Counted from the stretch's first letter, positions 7,901 to 18,520 are shown. The stretch: DNA of 64,000 bases from an uncultured Phocaeicola sp. (GCA_944320885.1 CALUJE010000004.1:92102-156101); one strand, 5' to 3'. Translations and numbers: made by a program. Notes: generated from the sequence alone by a model not told the origin.

Positions 7901-9082
7901 ATGCAGACTAAACATACAAGTGAAAATTATGTGGATTTCCAGGCAAAGGATTTTGCGACGGACGTATATTTCCTGCAGTGGTGTTTGCTCCCGGATGAAG
8001 AAAATGCAGAATTCTGGAGAGAATTCTGCGAGCAACATCCTGAAAAGAAAGAAACGGTGCAGCGGGCAATTCAGCTCGTCCGTTCTGTACACTTGAATGA
8101 TAGATCGTTTTCAGAGGCAGATAAAAGGAACAATACATTGCGTTTACTCGGCTTTATCCGTCAGCAAAAACGAAAAGAAAAAAGAAGAAGAATATATGCA
8201 GCATGGGGAGTGGCGGCATCAGTGCTGGTTGCTGTATTGTTTTTGACTATACCCCGGTTTGTATCTTCCGACTCCTTTGTCGCTTCTTCGGGGTATGTGA
8301 TTCCTGATGACCGGAACATTCAGCTCGTATCTGGCGATAATCAGGTAATATCCATGTCTGATTCTTCGGAGGTTGTTTATGACCATCAAGGTGATGTGAA
8401 AATCAACGGAGAACAGCATGATTTGAATAATCAGAAAGAAGTTGTTGAGAGTAATCAGAAACTGGTTGTTCCGAAAGGTAAGCGAGCTTCTATCCGGCTG
8501 AGTGATGGAACTCTGGTATGGATAAATTCGAATTCAGTAATAGAGTTTCCGGCAGTTTTCACTGGAACGGAACGTCATTTAAAAGTTAATGGCGAAGTGT
8601 ATCTGGAAGTGGCCAAAGACCCAGGTAAGCCTTTTATTGTGTCAACTCCTCAATTTAATGTAGAAGTATTGGGAACAAAGTTTGGCGTTTCGTCGTCGGT
8701 TGATAAATCGCAATATGTTGTATTGGTTGAAGGTTCAGTGCAGGTTCATACTCCGTCAGGACAGACAGCTCGATTAAAGCCGTCTCAATTGTTTGGAATA
8801 GACAAGGGTGGTACCTTTATTCAGGAAGTAGATCCCTATAGGTATGTGTCATGGAAAGACAATGTTCTTTATTTTAATGGAGAAAGCCTACCGGAAGTCC
8901 TAGTGCGCTTGTCACAACAATATGCAGTCGACGTTATATGCAACATCGATGTTTGTCAGGTTCAGTTTTATGGCAAGCTGATATTGGAAGAACACATCGA
9001 GAATGTATTGGATAATATAGCTGTTTTGTCTCCAATTAAATATGAAACGCGGAATAATAAGATTATTATAAGTTTAAAGTAA
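7901..9082 (+). CDS. FecR-family anti-sigma factor, SusCD locus 1
   Basis: 393 residues. The cytoplasmic N-terminal part, which would hold the sigma factor, is followed by one membrane helix (about 99-117; AWGVAASVLVAVLFLTI). The periplasmic FecR domain begins with VPKGKRASIRLSDGTLVWIN and continues with the family signature VYLEVAKDPGKPFIVSTP. The C-terminal segment resembles the usual DUF4974/STN-like tail. It should relay the state of the neighbouring TonB-dependent receptor to the ECF sigma factor at 7209-7817. Confidence 0.92.
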   Translation: MQTKHTSENYVDFQAKDFATDVYFLQWCLLPDEENAEFWREFCEQHPEKKETVQRAIQLVRSVHLNDRSFSEADKRNNTLRLLGFIRQQKRKEKRRRIYAAWGVAASVLVAVLFLTIPRFVSSDSFVASSGYVIPDDRNIQLVSGDNQVISMSDSSEVVYDHQGDVKINGEQHDLNNQKEVVESNQKLVVPKGKRASIRLSDGTLVWINSNSVIEFPAVFTGTERHLKVNGEVYLEVAKDPGKPFIVSTPQFNVEVLGTKFGVSSSVDKSQYVVLVEGSVQVHTPSGQTARLKPSQLFGIDKGGTFIQEVDPYRYVSWKDNVLYFNGESLPEVLVRLSQQYAVDVICNIDVCQVQFYGKLILEEHIENVLDNIAVLSPIKYETRNNKIIISLK

Positions 9083-9161
9083 GTAAAAAGAGCTTCAAAT
9101 AGATAAAATAATATATTGATACACAACTTAATTAATTTATAAATAGAAATCGTACAAGAGT

Positions 9162-12100
9162 ATGGAAAAAACTAATTATTTGAGAGAACCATTTGGAGGA
9201 CAATTGGGATGGAAGCCCATTTTGCTGCGGATAGGACTATTGTGCATGTTTTTTATGTGTTTAGGAACATCTACTTCTGTAGTGCAGGCACAAAATGCAG
9301 AGAAGATAAGTGTTGTGGTGCGCGAAAAGACCATAGCAGAAATACTGAATATCATAGAGAAAAAGACCCAATGTGTATTTTTATATGATGAAGAGGTAAG
9401 AGGCCATTTGCAAAAAGTGATCAGTATAGACATGAAAGAGAAATCAATTGATCATATCATGAAGAAACTGTTGAGTAATACGGGGCTTGCTTATAAGATT
9501 TCTCAGCGTCAGATATTGATATATAGTGCTCATCCGGTAAAAGTAAGTCAACCGGTTGAAGGACAGACCGTACAGATTTCAAGCTGTGTTGTCGATGAAA
9601 CAGGTGAAGCCCTGATTGGAGCAAGTATTTATATTCTGGAAAATAAGGCAGGAACCACAACCGATATAAACGGTTTCTTTTCTTTGCGTGTTCCTTCTGA
9701 AAATTCTCAAATCAGAATCTCGTATCTGGGGTATGAATCTCTAGTATTGAAAGCATCACAAATTGGAAAGGAAATTGCAATGCGTCCTTCGAAAACAGAT
9801 CTGAACGAAGTTGTTGTCAATGGATATAGTAAGGTGGACAAGCGCTTGTCGGCTAGTGCAACAACAACCTTGAATGCGGATGATATCCTGATTCCGAACG
9901 TGCCGACTCTTTCGGGTATGTTACAGGGAACAGTTCCGGGATTGACTGTGGTTGCTTCATCTGGCTCTCCAAACGACGCTCCAAAAATCCGTATGCGTGG
10001 ATCGGCCACAATTCATGGTGATGCCGCTCCTGTATGGGTGATTGACGGTGTGATTTGGGAAGAGACCGTCGATATTTCCAATGATGAGGTAAATGCCATC
10101 CTGAGAGGAAACTCATCTCTCGATCAGGTAAACGAGAATGCCAGCATGAGTTTGCTGGGTAATGCCATTACGGGATTGAACCCGCACGATATTGAGTCAA
10201 TCACTTTCCTGAAGGATGCTTCGGCAACAGCCATCTACGGAACACGTGCCGCCAATGGTGTAATCGTGGTAACGACGAAGAAAGGACGTGAGGGTAAGGC
10301 CAGCGTGAACTTCTCTTCTTCATGGGGTATCACCGCACGCCCGAACTACGATGATTATAAGATGATGAACTCAAAGCAGCGTATCGCCGTGTCGAAAGAT
10401 ATGGTTGCCAACGGCTATTTGTTTGACATAGCTCCTTATGCAACCGGATATGAAGGTGCTTTGTATGCCTTGTTGAACAAGGAGATTACCGATGACGAGT
10501 TTGCGGCTCGTGTCAGCGAGTTGGAAACGCGGAATACCGACTGGTTTGATTTGCTTTGTCAGAATTCATTGAATCAGGATTACAACCTGAATATTTCAGG
10601 TGGAGCCAATAACACCACTTATTACGTGTCACTAGGGTATTCAGACAACAAGGGAACCGTGAAGGGAGATAACATGAATCGTTATAACTTCAAGATGAAC
10701 GTGAACACGAAATTGTGGAACGTATTGAATGTCAGAACACAGCTTTCTTATTCAGACCGTAAGTCGGACGGATTCTACATGGTCAATCCTTTTGATTATG
10801 CCTTGTACGCTTCCCGTACGTTGGATCCGGATGAGTTTTATGAGATGAGTGAAACCCGTGTGGAAGGAACCAAGAACAACTATACATTGAAATATAATGT
10901 ATTCAACGAGCTGGAACATACGTCGAACGTTACCAACGTGCGAGATATGAATGCGCAAATGAATCTCTCGGCAAATATCCTGAAGGGACTTTCGGCCGAG
11001 GCGTTGTTCAGCTTCAGATATGTGAATACCAACCAGCGGCAGTGGGCCGACGAACGGTCTTATTACATTGCCGGTATCCGTGGATATGACTATGGTTCAG
11101 TTCTTCCGGGCAGCGCCGACGAATTGGCTTCCAAATTGCCGAAGGGCGGTATCCTGATCGACAGCAACCAGAACCAGAAGTCGTGGACGGCACGTTTCTC
11201 TTTGAACTATAATACCGTTTTTGGAAATGATCACGTTATCAATGCCATGTTGGGTTATGAAGCCCGTTCAACCCAGTATGAAGGTTTGAAAGAACAGGAA
11301 TACGGTTATTTTCCCGATCGTGGAAACAAGATCAGCCACGAATATAACAACAACGTTTCGGGATCGACCGATATCTATACGTCGTCGCTCGACAAGCACA
11401 ATGCAACCATTACCAATTCTTTGAGTAATACACTTTCTGGATTTGCCACTTTGTCATACAGCTACAAAGGCAAATATATTTTGAACGGAAATGTCCGTGT
11501 GGATGCTTCAAACCGTTTCGGTCAGTATACCAACAACCGTTTCTTGCCTATCTGGAGTTTGGCCGGACGTTGGAACATTGCCGAAGAAGGATGGTTGCCT
11601 CAGTTTGTCAACGATTTGAGTCTTCGTGCTTCTTACGGTATGCAAGGAAACATCCCGACCTCAGTTGGCCCTAATCTGGTTGTTAGCTATCCAAGCACTA
11701 CCATCAACCGCTGGTCTGGCGAGTATGTGTTGCAAATTAGCCGTTTGCCTTATCCGAATCTGCGTTGGGAAAAGACTCATACCGTAAACCTCGGTTTGGA
11801 ATTCTCACTGTTGGACAACCGTATTACGGCTTGTTTGGACTACTATTGGAAAAGGAGTACCGATGTGTTGTTCCAGCTTCCTGTAGGTTTGGAATATGGT
11901 GTTGAGCAGATTTACCGTAATGGTGCAGACCTGACAAACCGTGGTATTGAATTGTCAATGACTTTTGTTCCAATCCGTACGAAAGATTGGGAATGGACCA
12001 TTTCTCCTATCTGGTCAAAGAACGATAACGAAGTGACCAACGCTATCAAGAATGAATATACCGTTAATGACTACCTGTCAGGAAATGCCTATGAGAACGG

Positions 12101-12797
12101 CAAGCCGGTCAATGCCATCTATTCTTGGAAATTTACCGGGCTGGATCCGAAAACCGGTTATGCAACGTTTGCCAATACTTATAAGACATCAGAAGAGGCT
12201 AATGAATCGAAAAATATTGAGGACCTGTTGGTTTATTCCGGTTCAAAAGATCCGAAGTTTAGCGGTGGTTTCTCAACAACCTTGCGTTGGAAGAACCTGT
12301 TGCTGAGCACACAATGGGCATTCCAGTTCGGTAATGTAATCCGTATGAACTACTTGTTCGAGGGGGAATCGCTTATGCCGCAGCCTTATCAGAATCTGAA
12401 TGTCAACCTTACAAAAGCATGGAAACAACCGGGTGATGAGAATTTCACAAACGTTCCTGCATTCAATGTGAGCGGTGAATATGACTATAATGTATATTAC
12501 AACTATAATTCTCAAGTGCGTTCGGCCAATACTTATACCATGTATAACTATTCAGACCTGCGTATAGCAAGTGGCGATTTCCTTCGCTGTCGTAATCTAA
12601 GTTTGTCTTATAGTTTCCCTTATAATCAGATTGAAAAATATGGCCTCACTTCCATGTCATTGGGATTGAACGTAACCAATCCCTTCACCTTCTGTAGCAG
12701 CAAGCTCGACGGACAGGATCCTGAAATCTCTGCAACAGGAACTACAGCGATGCCTATTACTCAAACCTATACTATATCATTAAATTTAAGTTTCTAA
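9162..12797 (+). CDS. SusC/RagA-family TonB-dependent receptor with STN domain, locus 1
   Basis: 1211 residues. After a signal peptide (about 1-44, cleavage near VQAQ) come an STN signalling domain (about 50-120), a carboxypeptidase-regulatory-like beta domain (about 136-215; VVDETGEALIGASIYILEN), a plug with the SusC signature (IESITFLKDASATAIYG and AANGVIVVTTKKG), and a 22-strand-type barrel ending in Phe. It is an outer-membrane importer powered by TonB. The STN domain is what contacts FecR, agreeing with the two upstream genes. The substrate cannot be read from the sequence. Its stop codon overlaps the start of the SusD gene by one base. Confidence 0.95.
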   Translation: MEKTNYLREPFGGQLGWKPILLRIGLLCMFFMCLGTSTSVVQAQNAEKISVVVREKTIAEILNIIEKKTQCVFLYDEEVRGHLQKVISIDMKEKSIDHIMKKLLSNTGLAYKISQRQILIYSAHPVKVSQPVEGQTVQISSCVVDETGEALIGASIYILENKAGTTTDINGFFSLRVPSENSQIRISYLGYESLVLKASQIGKEIAMRPSKTDLNEVVVNGYSKVDKRLSASATTTLNADDILIPNVPTLSGMLQGTVPGLTVVASSGSPNDAPKIRMRGSATIHGDAAPVWVIDGVIWEETVDISNDEVNAILRGNSSLDQVNENASMSLLGNAITGLNPHDIESITFLKDASATAIYGTRAANGVIVVTTKKGREGKASVNFSSSWGITARPNYDDYKMMNSKQRIAVSKDMVANGYLFDIAPYATGYEGALYALLNKEITDDEFAARVSELETRNTDWFDLLCQNSLNQDYNLNISGGANNTTYYVSLGYSDNKGTVKGDNMNRYNFKMNVNTKLWNVLNVRTQLSYSDRKSDGFYMVNPFDYALYASRTLDPDEFYEMSETRVEGTKNNYTLKYNVFNELEHTSNVTNVRDMNAQMNLSANILKGLSAEALFSFRYVNTNQRQWADERSYYIAGIRGYDYGSVLPGSADELASKLPKGGILIDSNQNQKSWTARFSLNYNTVFGNDHVINAMLGYEARSTQYEGLKEQEYGYFPDRGNKISHEYNNNVSGSTDIYTSSLDKHNATITNSLSNTLSGFATLSYSYKGKYILNGNVRVDASNRFGQYTNNRFLPIWSLAGRWNIAEEGWLPQFVNDLSLRASYGMQGNIPTSVGPNLVVSYPSTTINRWSGEYVLQISRLPYPNLRWEKTHTVNLGLEFSLLDNRITACLDYYWKRSTDVLFQLPVGLEYGVEQIYRNGADLTNRGIELSMTFVPIRTKDWEWTISPIWSKNDNEVTNAIKNEYTVNDYLSGNAYENGKPVNAIYSWKFTGLDPKTGYATFANTYKTSEEANESKNIEDLLVYSGSKDPKFSGGFSTTLRWKNLLLSTQWAFQFGNVIRMNYLFEGESLMPQPYQNLNVNLTKAWKQPGDENFTNVPAFNVSGEYDYNVYYNYNSQVRSANTYTMYNYSDLRIASGDFLRCRNLSLSYSFPYNQIEKYGLTSMSLGLNVTNPFTFCSSKLDGQDPEISATGTTAMPITQTYTISLNLSF

Positions 12798-14260
12798 TGT
12801 TTATGAATAAAATATATACTTTCTTGTTGGGCGGTTGCATGCTCGCCTTGCAATCATGTGGTGATTTTCTGGAAGAAGTCTCGCAGGACGAGTTCGAACC
12901 TAAAACAACTGAAGCATTCCGTGAATTGTTGAATGGAGAAGGATATAACTTCTCATCTTCTGTGAATCCGCTGACCTATATGATGGATGATGATGTTGAA
13001 AGCGTGTCAACTTCATCGTGGGACGATATTCAGCGAATACAGCAGGAACTATATACCTGGCAGCCCGATTTCTACTCCTTCCAGGATGAAGAAGGCACGT
13101 ATACATCTTCAAATAAGGATGTTTACAAGAATCTGTATGAGTTGATTATGGCCTGCAATATCGTGAACGAGTATATTGACGGATCGCAAGGTACCGATGC
13201 CGACAAGGCGATTGTCCGTGCCGAAGCACTTTCATTGCGTGCATTCTATTATTTGCAACTGGTGAATCTGTATGCTTATCCTTATAATGACAAGGATCAT
13301 GATCCAAGCACAGCATTGGGCGTTCCTTTGGTATTGGCTTCCGAAGTTTTTGATGAAGGTGAACCCCGTAGCACCGTGAAGAAGGTATATGACCAGATAG
13401 CAGCAGATATTGAACAGGCTTGTGACTTGTTTGGCCAGGATAAGACCAACCGTGGCGTATTCCGTATTTCGTATACGGCCGCTCATCTGTTGGCTTCACG
13501 CATTTACCTGTATATGGAAAACTGGGACAAGGTGATTGAACATGCCACTTATGCATTGGAAACAGCTCCGGAACTGGCCGATTTGAACAATTATACAATC
13601 GACAATACCTATAATCCGACAAACGGAGTCATTTCAAGAAACTTTCCCGAAACCATCTTTTTGGGTGGATACCGAGCAATTTCCGGTTCGTATGGATTGA
13701 TGGGAACTCCGTTTAACGTATCATCCGATTTGTTTAATTCATATGCCGACAATGATCTTCGAATCGGTACCTATCTGATGGAGGCTTCATCATATCTTCC
13801 ATATAATTACATGCTTCTGAAATCAAGTAGCGAGCAGGAATATGCTTGGCGTACTTCCGAGCTTTATCTGAATCGTGCCGAGGCTTATATTGAACTTTAT
13901 ATGGATGGAGACCAGGCTGCCGGACAGAAAGCCGTTGATGACTTGAATACATTGCTGTCAAAACGTTATCGTGATTACGAGCCGTTGACCCTGAAGCCGG
14001 CCGACGAGTTGCTGGAACTGTATCGTGAAGAGCGCCGCAAGGAGTTATGTTTTGAAGGATTCCGCTGGTTTGATTTGCGCCGTTATGGCATGCCACAGCT
14101 TGAGCACATTCTGATTGACCAAAATGGAAACAGTACACGTTACATCCTGAAAGAAAAAGATCCTTCGTATGTTCTTCCTTTGCCGGACAATGCAATGGAA
14201 CATAACTCGAATCTGATTCAAAACGAACTGAGCCCGCGTCGGGAAGGTTCTGCCATGTAA
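12797..14260 (+). CDS. SusD/RagB-family surface lipoprotein, locus 1
   Basis: 487 residues, a lipoprotein with lipobox LQSC (Cys21). The SusD fold is seen in the TPR-like helices (AEALSLRAFYYLQLVNLYAY) and the closing RagB segment (YREERRKELCFEGFRWFDLRRYG). SusD proteins cap the SusC pore and help capture ligand at the cell surface. The start is taken at 12797 inside the TAATG overlap with susC; a second ATG at 12803 gives an equally good signal peptide. Confidence 0.94.
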   Translation: MFMNKIYTFLLGGCMLALQSCGDFLEEVSQDEFEPKTTEAFRELLNGEGYNFSSSVNPLTYMMDDDVESVSTSSWDDIQRIQQELYTWQPDFYSFQDEEGTYTSSNKDVYKNLYELIMACNIVNEYIDGSQGTDADKAIVRAEALSLRAFYYLQLVNLYAYPYNDKDHDPSTALGVPLVLASEVFDEGEPRSTVKKVYDQIAADIEQACDLFGQDKTNRGVFRISYTAAHLLASRIYLYMENWDKVIEHATYALETAPELADLNNYTIDNTYNPTNGVISRNFPETIFLGGYRAISGSYGLMGTPFNVSSDLFNSYADNDLRIGTYLMEASSYLPYNYMLLKSSSEQEYAWRTSELYLNRAEAYIELYMDGDQAAGQKAVDDLNTLLSKRYRDYEPLTLKPADELLELYREERRKELCFEGFRWFDLRRYGMPQLEHILIDQNGNSTRYILKEKDPSYVLPLPDNAMEHNSNLIQNELSPRREGSAM

Positions 14261-14288
14261 TAAGTATAAAACCATAAAATGATAAAAA

Positions 14289-15212
14289 ATGAAACATCTA
14301 TATTTAACTGTCTTAATCGGGCTTTGCTTAGGAGTATCTTTCAGCTCGTGCAATGAAGATGATCTGATTCCTTCAGAAGATAATCATATGATGACTTTTC
14401 CGCAGGGGGATGCGGACTATGACAAAGAAATTCTGGCCGTATACAATGAATATGGTACGCATATGATTTACGATTTCAACGACAATCAGTTTCGTTGGGA
14501 AGTGACCTCGCAGTTACCCTACATGAGTGAAAAGGGTGATACGGACTATGTGTCAGATGCTGTTTATTTCATTCAGAAAAACTGTCTGGAGTTATATGAC
14601 AAGGATTTGGTGAAAGAGTTGCTTCCTTATCGTATTTTCCTAGCTTCGAATATTTCGGAAATATGGAACTATTCGGGTTATGCTGCCGACTGGAGTTGGG
14701 TAGAAGAACATGATACTATTCCGGGAGTGGGTGCCATTTGTGGTTATAAGAGTATTGGGTTCGGCTTTACCAGCAAACGCCTGAATGAATTGGATAATGA
14801 CAGTTTGGCCATCGTAAAGGCTGAACTGAATGCTTCACTGATAGCCTCAGGTGTTGAGAATGGCTTGATAGAGATCCCAGAGGAATTTGATGCCTTGGCA
14901 GCAGCCAACAAGGATAACCTTTGGTATGCAAATTTCATTGATGCTTATTCTGGATATAATAGTGTAGGTTTGCTGGAATATGCTGATCCGCAAACAATTA
15001 CTGTGGCCGATGAGTTTAATCAGTATGTAAAATATCTGATAATGCTCACGGATGAAGAATTCGATAGTCGTTTCCTGAATTCGACATTTGATGCGGGAGG
15101 TTATGTGGCACAAAAGAAGCCAATTGTTAAAAATTGGTTGAAAGAGAAATATGGCATTGATATTGAAGAAATCGTAAATAAACCAATATTGTTAAAATTT
15201 AAATCAGAATGA
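14289..15212 (+). CDS. Lipoprotein related to zinc-binding metallopeptidases (Peptidase_Mx1-like), active site apparently lost
   Basis: 307 residues, lipobox FSSC (Cys21). Overall pattern and position after SusD match the putative zinc-binding metallopeptidase lipoproteins common in SusCD loci. Such family members carry an HExxH motif about halfway along; here the corresponding stretch appears to be AELNASLIASG, with no His. The later segments still fit the family (YANFIDAYSGYNS; VADEFNQYVKYLIML; closing KNWLKEKYGIDIEEI). I infer a binding protein derived from a peptidase. The family match comes from memory of the pattern, not from a search. The stop overlaps the next start (ATGA). Confidence 0.65.
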   Translation: MKHLYLTVLIGLCLGVSFSSCNEDDLIPSEDNHMMTFPQGDADYDKEILAVYNEYGTHMIYDFNDNQFRWEVTSQLPYMSEKGDTDYVSDAVYFIQKNCLELYDKDLVKELLPYRIFLASNISEIWNYSGYAADWSWVEEHDTIPGVGAICGYKSIGFGFTSKRLNELDNDSLAIVKAELNASLIASGVENGLIEIPEEFDALAAANKDNLWYANFIDAYSGYNSVGLLEYADPQTITVADEFNQYVKYLIMLTDEEFDSRFLNSTFDAGGYVAQKKPIVKNWLKEKYGIDIEEIVNKPILLKFKSE

Positions 15213-17239
15213 AAAAGTTAATGTTTAGGACAATCCTGTTGTTGCTCGTTACTTGTTTCCATTTGTCTGCTTTCGGACAGGAACAACAGGCTGGAGAGGT
15301 GACTTCTCGTCTGTCGGGAGTACCTCAGGACCTGATAGCAGGTTCTACCATTGATCTGGTCTATTCTCCGAAAGGGGGACCTTTGGAAGGTAAGGATCAG
15401 ATTGTAGCTCTTGTATACATGTACAATTTCTACAAATGGGAATTGGGTGATGTTGAGTTGAAAAAGGATGGTGATGTATGGAAGGGTCAGTTTGTAGTTC
15501 CATCAAATTGTGCATTCGTTGCGTTTAAGTTCCAGTCTACATGGAACAAGTTTGTTGATGTTTCAGATAATAATGATGATAAAGGTTTCATGTATATGAC
15601 CGTCGGTTTGGACGGTCAGCCGCTTCCAGGTGGATTCTTGGCATGGGGCGTGTTCCGCAAGCCGTCTATAGGCCTCGTTGGATATGGTTACTTTGGCCCG
15701 AATTACAAGGAAATCGATCAGGAGGCACTGTATTTCTGGTATCAGAGAGAGGTGCAGACTCATTTGCAGAATGTGGGTTATTTCTTTTCTGACATGATGA
15801 ATATTGTGCAGAAACAGGCTGGTGACCGTTATCCCGAAGCTGTCAATCTGATTTTTGCCACGTTCTCAAATCAGGACGACACTCCGAAGACCGAAGATAA
15901 CTATATGACAATGGAAAACATTTATCGTTATGCGTTGAAGGATACCGTAAGAGCTGACAGCATGCTGAATCTGATTATGGAAAAATATCCGAACGGATGG
16001 ACTGTACGCCGGAGAGCTTTCGACAAGGTTTATATGGGCGATCCGAACCGCTATTTCGATGATATGCTCAAATTCTTGAAAGACTATCCTGTGACTGATC
16101 TGAAACAACATCCCGAGTGGCCTTCCTTTATCTATTATAATGGTGTGCGCCGATTGGCTCCTTATTTTTTCTATCCCGACAAGGATAAGAATGTCCTGAT
16201 ACGTATGCTCCCGGACTATGATTTCCGTACACTGGCTGAGATTTACCATTCAACGATATTCCCCTTCCATATGAAGAAAGCTGTGGCCGACAGCGTGAAC
16301 TATGTTGTGGCTAAGCCCTTGATTGCCGAGATGGAGAAGAAACTTACCGACAAGTCTTATTGCATTGATGATGCCTACTCTCCTCATCAGTCGGATGAAT
16401 GGGCTTTGAGTAGCTTGGATCATTATAGAGGTAGCTATGCCGACATATTGTATTGTTTGGGTAAGGTTGATGAGGCATTGGCTCAGATTTCTTTGATTAC
16501 CGAATCAAGACGTTACATTGAATCGGCTGTTAATGAAACACATCTGAAATGTCTGTTGGCTAAAGGTGACTTAAAAGACATCGAAACTCTTGCCAGAAAC
16601 GCATTCAAGAGCAATGCCGTGACACCTGTCATGATGGATATTCTGAAACAGCAATATGTGAAGAACAACGGTAAGGAAGACGGATTTGAGGCTTACATAG
16701 AATCTCTGAAACCGGAAGATGAAAAAGAAGCTTTTAAAGAAGAACTGAAAAAGTCATTGATCAAGGTGGCTTATGATCCGTTCCAGATGGAAGCTATGGA
16801 CAAGTCAATTGTGAAGTCTTCTGATTGGAAAGGTAAAATTGTGGTTCTTGACTTCTGGGCTTCCTGGTGCTTCCCGTGCAGAAGCTCATTCCCGGGCATG
16901 CAGATGGCTGTTGATCGCTATGCCAACGATCCGGATGTGAAGTTCTACTTTGTCGACACCATGGAAAATGGCGATAACTACAAGGCAACAGCTGCAAAAA
17001 TAATGAAAGAAGGTAAGTATACCTTCAACGTGCTTTTCGATAATGTAAACCCGAAAACAAAAGCACAGAATATGGTCTTCTCTTCTATGGACAAGATCAA
17101 CCACTCAATGGCTATTCCCCGTAAGATGATTCTGAAAGACGGTTATGTCAGATATACAGTCGAAGGATACGGAGGCAGCCCAAGCAAATTGGTTGATGAA
17201 ATTGCCTATGTGATTGAAATGTTGAAAGCTGAAAGATAA
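15209..17239 (+). CDS. Exported thioredoxin-fold (TlpA-like) protein with a long N-terminal region
   Basis: 676 residues with a signal peptide (cleavage near SAFG). The first 500 or so residues are a beta-rich start and a helical, TPR-like middle of unknown role. The C-terminal 150 residues are a TlpA/thioredoxin domain with WASWCFPC (Cys554 and Cys557). It starts inside the previous gene's stop codon (ATGA), so it is translationally coupled to the SusCD locus. It probably performs thiol-disulfide exchange in the periplasm, but the partner is not apparent. It is several times longer than a plain TlpA. Confidence 0.85.
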   Translation: MKKLMFRTILLLLVTCFHLSAFGQEQQAGEVTSRLSGVPQDLIAGSTIDLVYSPKGGPLEGKDQIVALVYMYNFYKWELGDVELKKDGDVWKGQFVVPSNCAFVAFKFQSTWNKFVDVSDNNDDKGFMYMTVGLDGQPLPGGFLAWGVFRKPSIGLVGYGYFGPNYKEIDQEALYFWYQREVQTHLQNVGYFFSDMMNIVQKQAGDRYPEAVNLIFATFSNQDDTPKTEDNYMTMENIYRYALKDTVRADSMLNLIMEKYPNGWTVRRRAFDKVYMGDPNRYFDDMLKFLKDYPVTDLKQHPEWPSFIYYNGVRRLAPYFFYPDKDKNVLIRMLPDYDFRTLAEIYHSTIFPFHMKKAVADSVNYVVAKPLIAEMEKKLTDKSYCIDDAYSPHQSDEWALSSLDHYRGSYADILYCLGKVDEALAQISLITESRRYIESAVNETHLKCLLAKGDLKDIETLARNAFKSNAVTPVMMDILKQQYVKNNGKEDGFEAYIESLKPEDEKEAFKEELKKSLIKVAYDPFQMEAMDKSIVKSSDWKGKIVVLDFWASWCFPCRSSFPGMQMAVDRYANDPDVKFYFVDTMENGDNYKATAAKIMKEGKYTFNVLFDNVNPKTKAQNMVFSSMDKINHSMAIPRKMILKDGYVRYTVEGYGGSPSKLVDEIAYVIEMLKAER

Positions 17240-17247
17240 ATGAATAT

Positions 17248-17289
17248 ACTCGTACCTGTTTACCTCAATGAGCAGGTACGAGTCTTTTT
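17248..17289 (+). terminator. Rho-independent terminator after the 676-residue TlpA-like gene
   Basis: ACTCGTACCTG (17248-17258) pairs perfectly with CAGGTACGAGT (17273-17283), followed by CTTTTT. It separates the SusCD operon from the next TlpA gene, so the latter may be expressed by read-through or from its own promoter. Confidence 0.8.
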
Positions 17290-17301
17290 AAGTAGGAATA
17301 T

Positions 17302-18468
17302 ATGAAAAGATTACAACTTTTACTGTTAGGGTTAATGGGCTTTTGCTTTGCGCAGGCACAGAAGGCCACGTTTCGTATCGAGGGATCTTTTATCGGTAAT
17401 AATTCTTATGACAATCGTCCGATTCGGTTGGTTGAACATGATGCGATTTATTTTGATCAGATAACTGTGCTTGATTCAACCGTAGTACGTAACGGACATT
17501 TCGTGTTTGAAGGAACGGCTGATGTTCCGAAGATTGCGTTGGTTGAGATATTGGATACAAAACCGACTGACTGGATAACTAGTACCAATCAGGATGTTAT
17601 TCTCGAAAGTGGGACGATTGTGATGAAATATGATTCGCTTGGAGTTGTCATTACCGGCACTCCGCTGAACAACCGTTATAATGAGTTGCTGTTGACTGAA
17701 AACAGGAGCATCCGCCAGAAAACCAATGAGATTCTTGTCAAAAGACAGCAACGCACGGATGCCGAGAATGGTGTTTTGTCGTCAAAGGAAAATGATGAAT
17801 TCAACAAACAGATTGCTTCTTTGTATGTCAATTACAAGAAAAAGCAGGAAAGCTTTGCAAAGGAGAATGTTCAGAATCCGGTGGGTGTTTATTTCTTTTT
17901 CAAATATCCGGTCACAATGTATGAAAAAGACTATTTGGAATATATGAAGGCGCGCATTGATCCGGCCATCTGGAAGAAGAACGAAGAAAAGATAAGTCAG
18001 CGTGAGCAGGCCGAGCAGCGGGTGTTACAGTCGAAAAAGGAGATGGAAGTAGGACATCGCTACCGCGAAATCATCGGACGCGATCCGGCAGGAAATGCGG
18101 TAAAGCTTTCCGAGCTGATTAAGCCGGGACATACTACATTGCTCATCTTCTGGGCTTCCTGGTGTGCTCCTTGCATTCAGGAGATTCCTTTCCTTAAAGG
18201 ACTGTATAAAGACTATCATACCAAAGGGCTTGATCTGATCAGCATTTCACTGGATTCGAGTGAGAAAGCTTGGTTGGGTGCTCTAGATAAACAGGCGATG
18301 GAATGGCCGCAGATGTCAGAGCTGAAGGGATGGAAAGGTTCTGCTCCTAAGGATTATGGCATCAATAGCATACCTTTCGTGCTTTTGCTCGACCAGAACG
18401 GCTGCATCGTGATTCGCAATCTTTACGATAAATTGTTGGTTAATGCCATTGAAGAACTGTTGAAATAA
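17302..18468 (+). CDS. TlpA-family thiol-disulfide protein with DUF4369-like N-terminus
   Basis: 388 residues with a signal peptide (cleavage near AQAQ). The N-terminal third is a DUF4369-like beta domain (FRIEGSFIG and following), the middle is a charged helical linker, and the C-terminus is a thioredoxin domain with WASWCAPC (Cys288 and Cys291) plus a cis-Pro segment (INSIPFVLLLD). Such proteins act as periplasmic disulfide reductases. It sits just past the terminator at the end of SusCD locus 1. Confidence 0.88.
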   Translation: MKRLQLLLLGLMGFCFAQAQKATFRIEGSFIGNNSYDNRPIRLVEHDAIYFDQITVLDSTVVRNGHFVFEGTADVPKIALVEILDTKPTDWITSTNQDVILESGTIVMKYDSLGVVITGTPLNNRYNELLLTENRSIRQKTNEILVKRQQRTDAENGVLSSKENDEFNKQIASLYVNYKKKQESFAKENVQNPVGVYFFFKYPVTMYEKDYLEYMKARIDPAIWKKNEEKISQREQAEQRVLQSKKEMEVGHRYREIIGRDPAGNAVKLSELIKPGHTTLLIFWASWCAPCIQEIPFLKGLYKDYHTKGLDLISISLDSSEKAWLGALDKQAMEWPQMSELKGWKGSAPKDYGINSIPFVLLLDQNGCIVIRNLYDKLLVNAIEELLK

Positions 18469-18520
18469 ATGGAATCAGAAACCAGCCTGCCAGATGCCTA
18501 AGATCTTATTTGACATGCAA

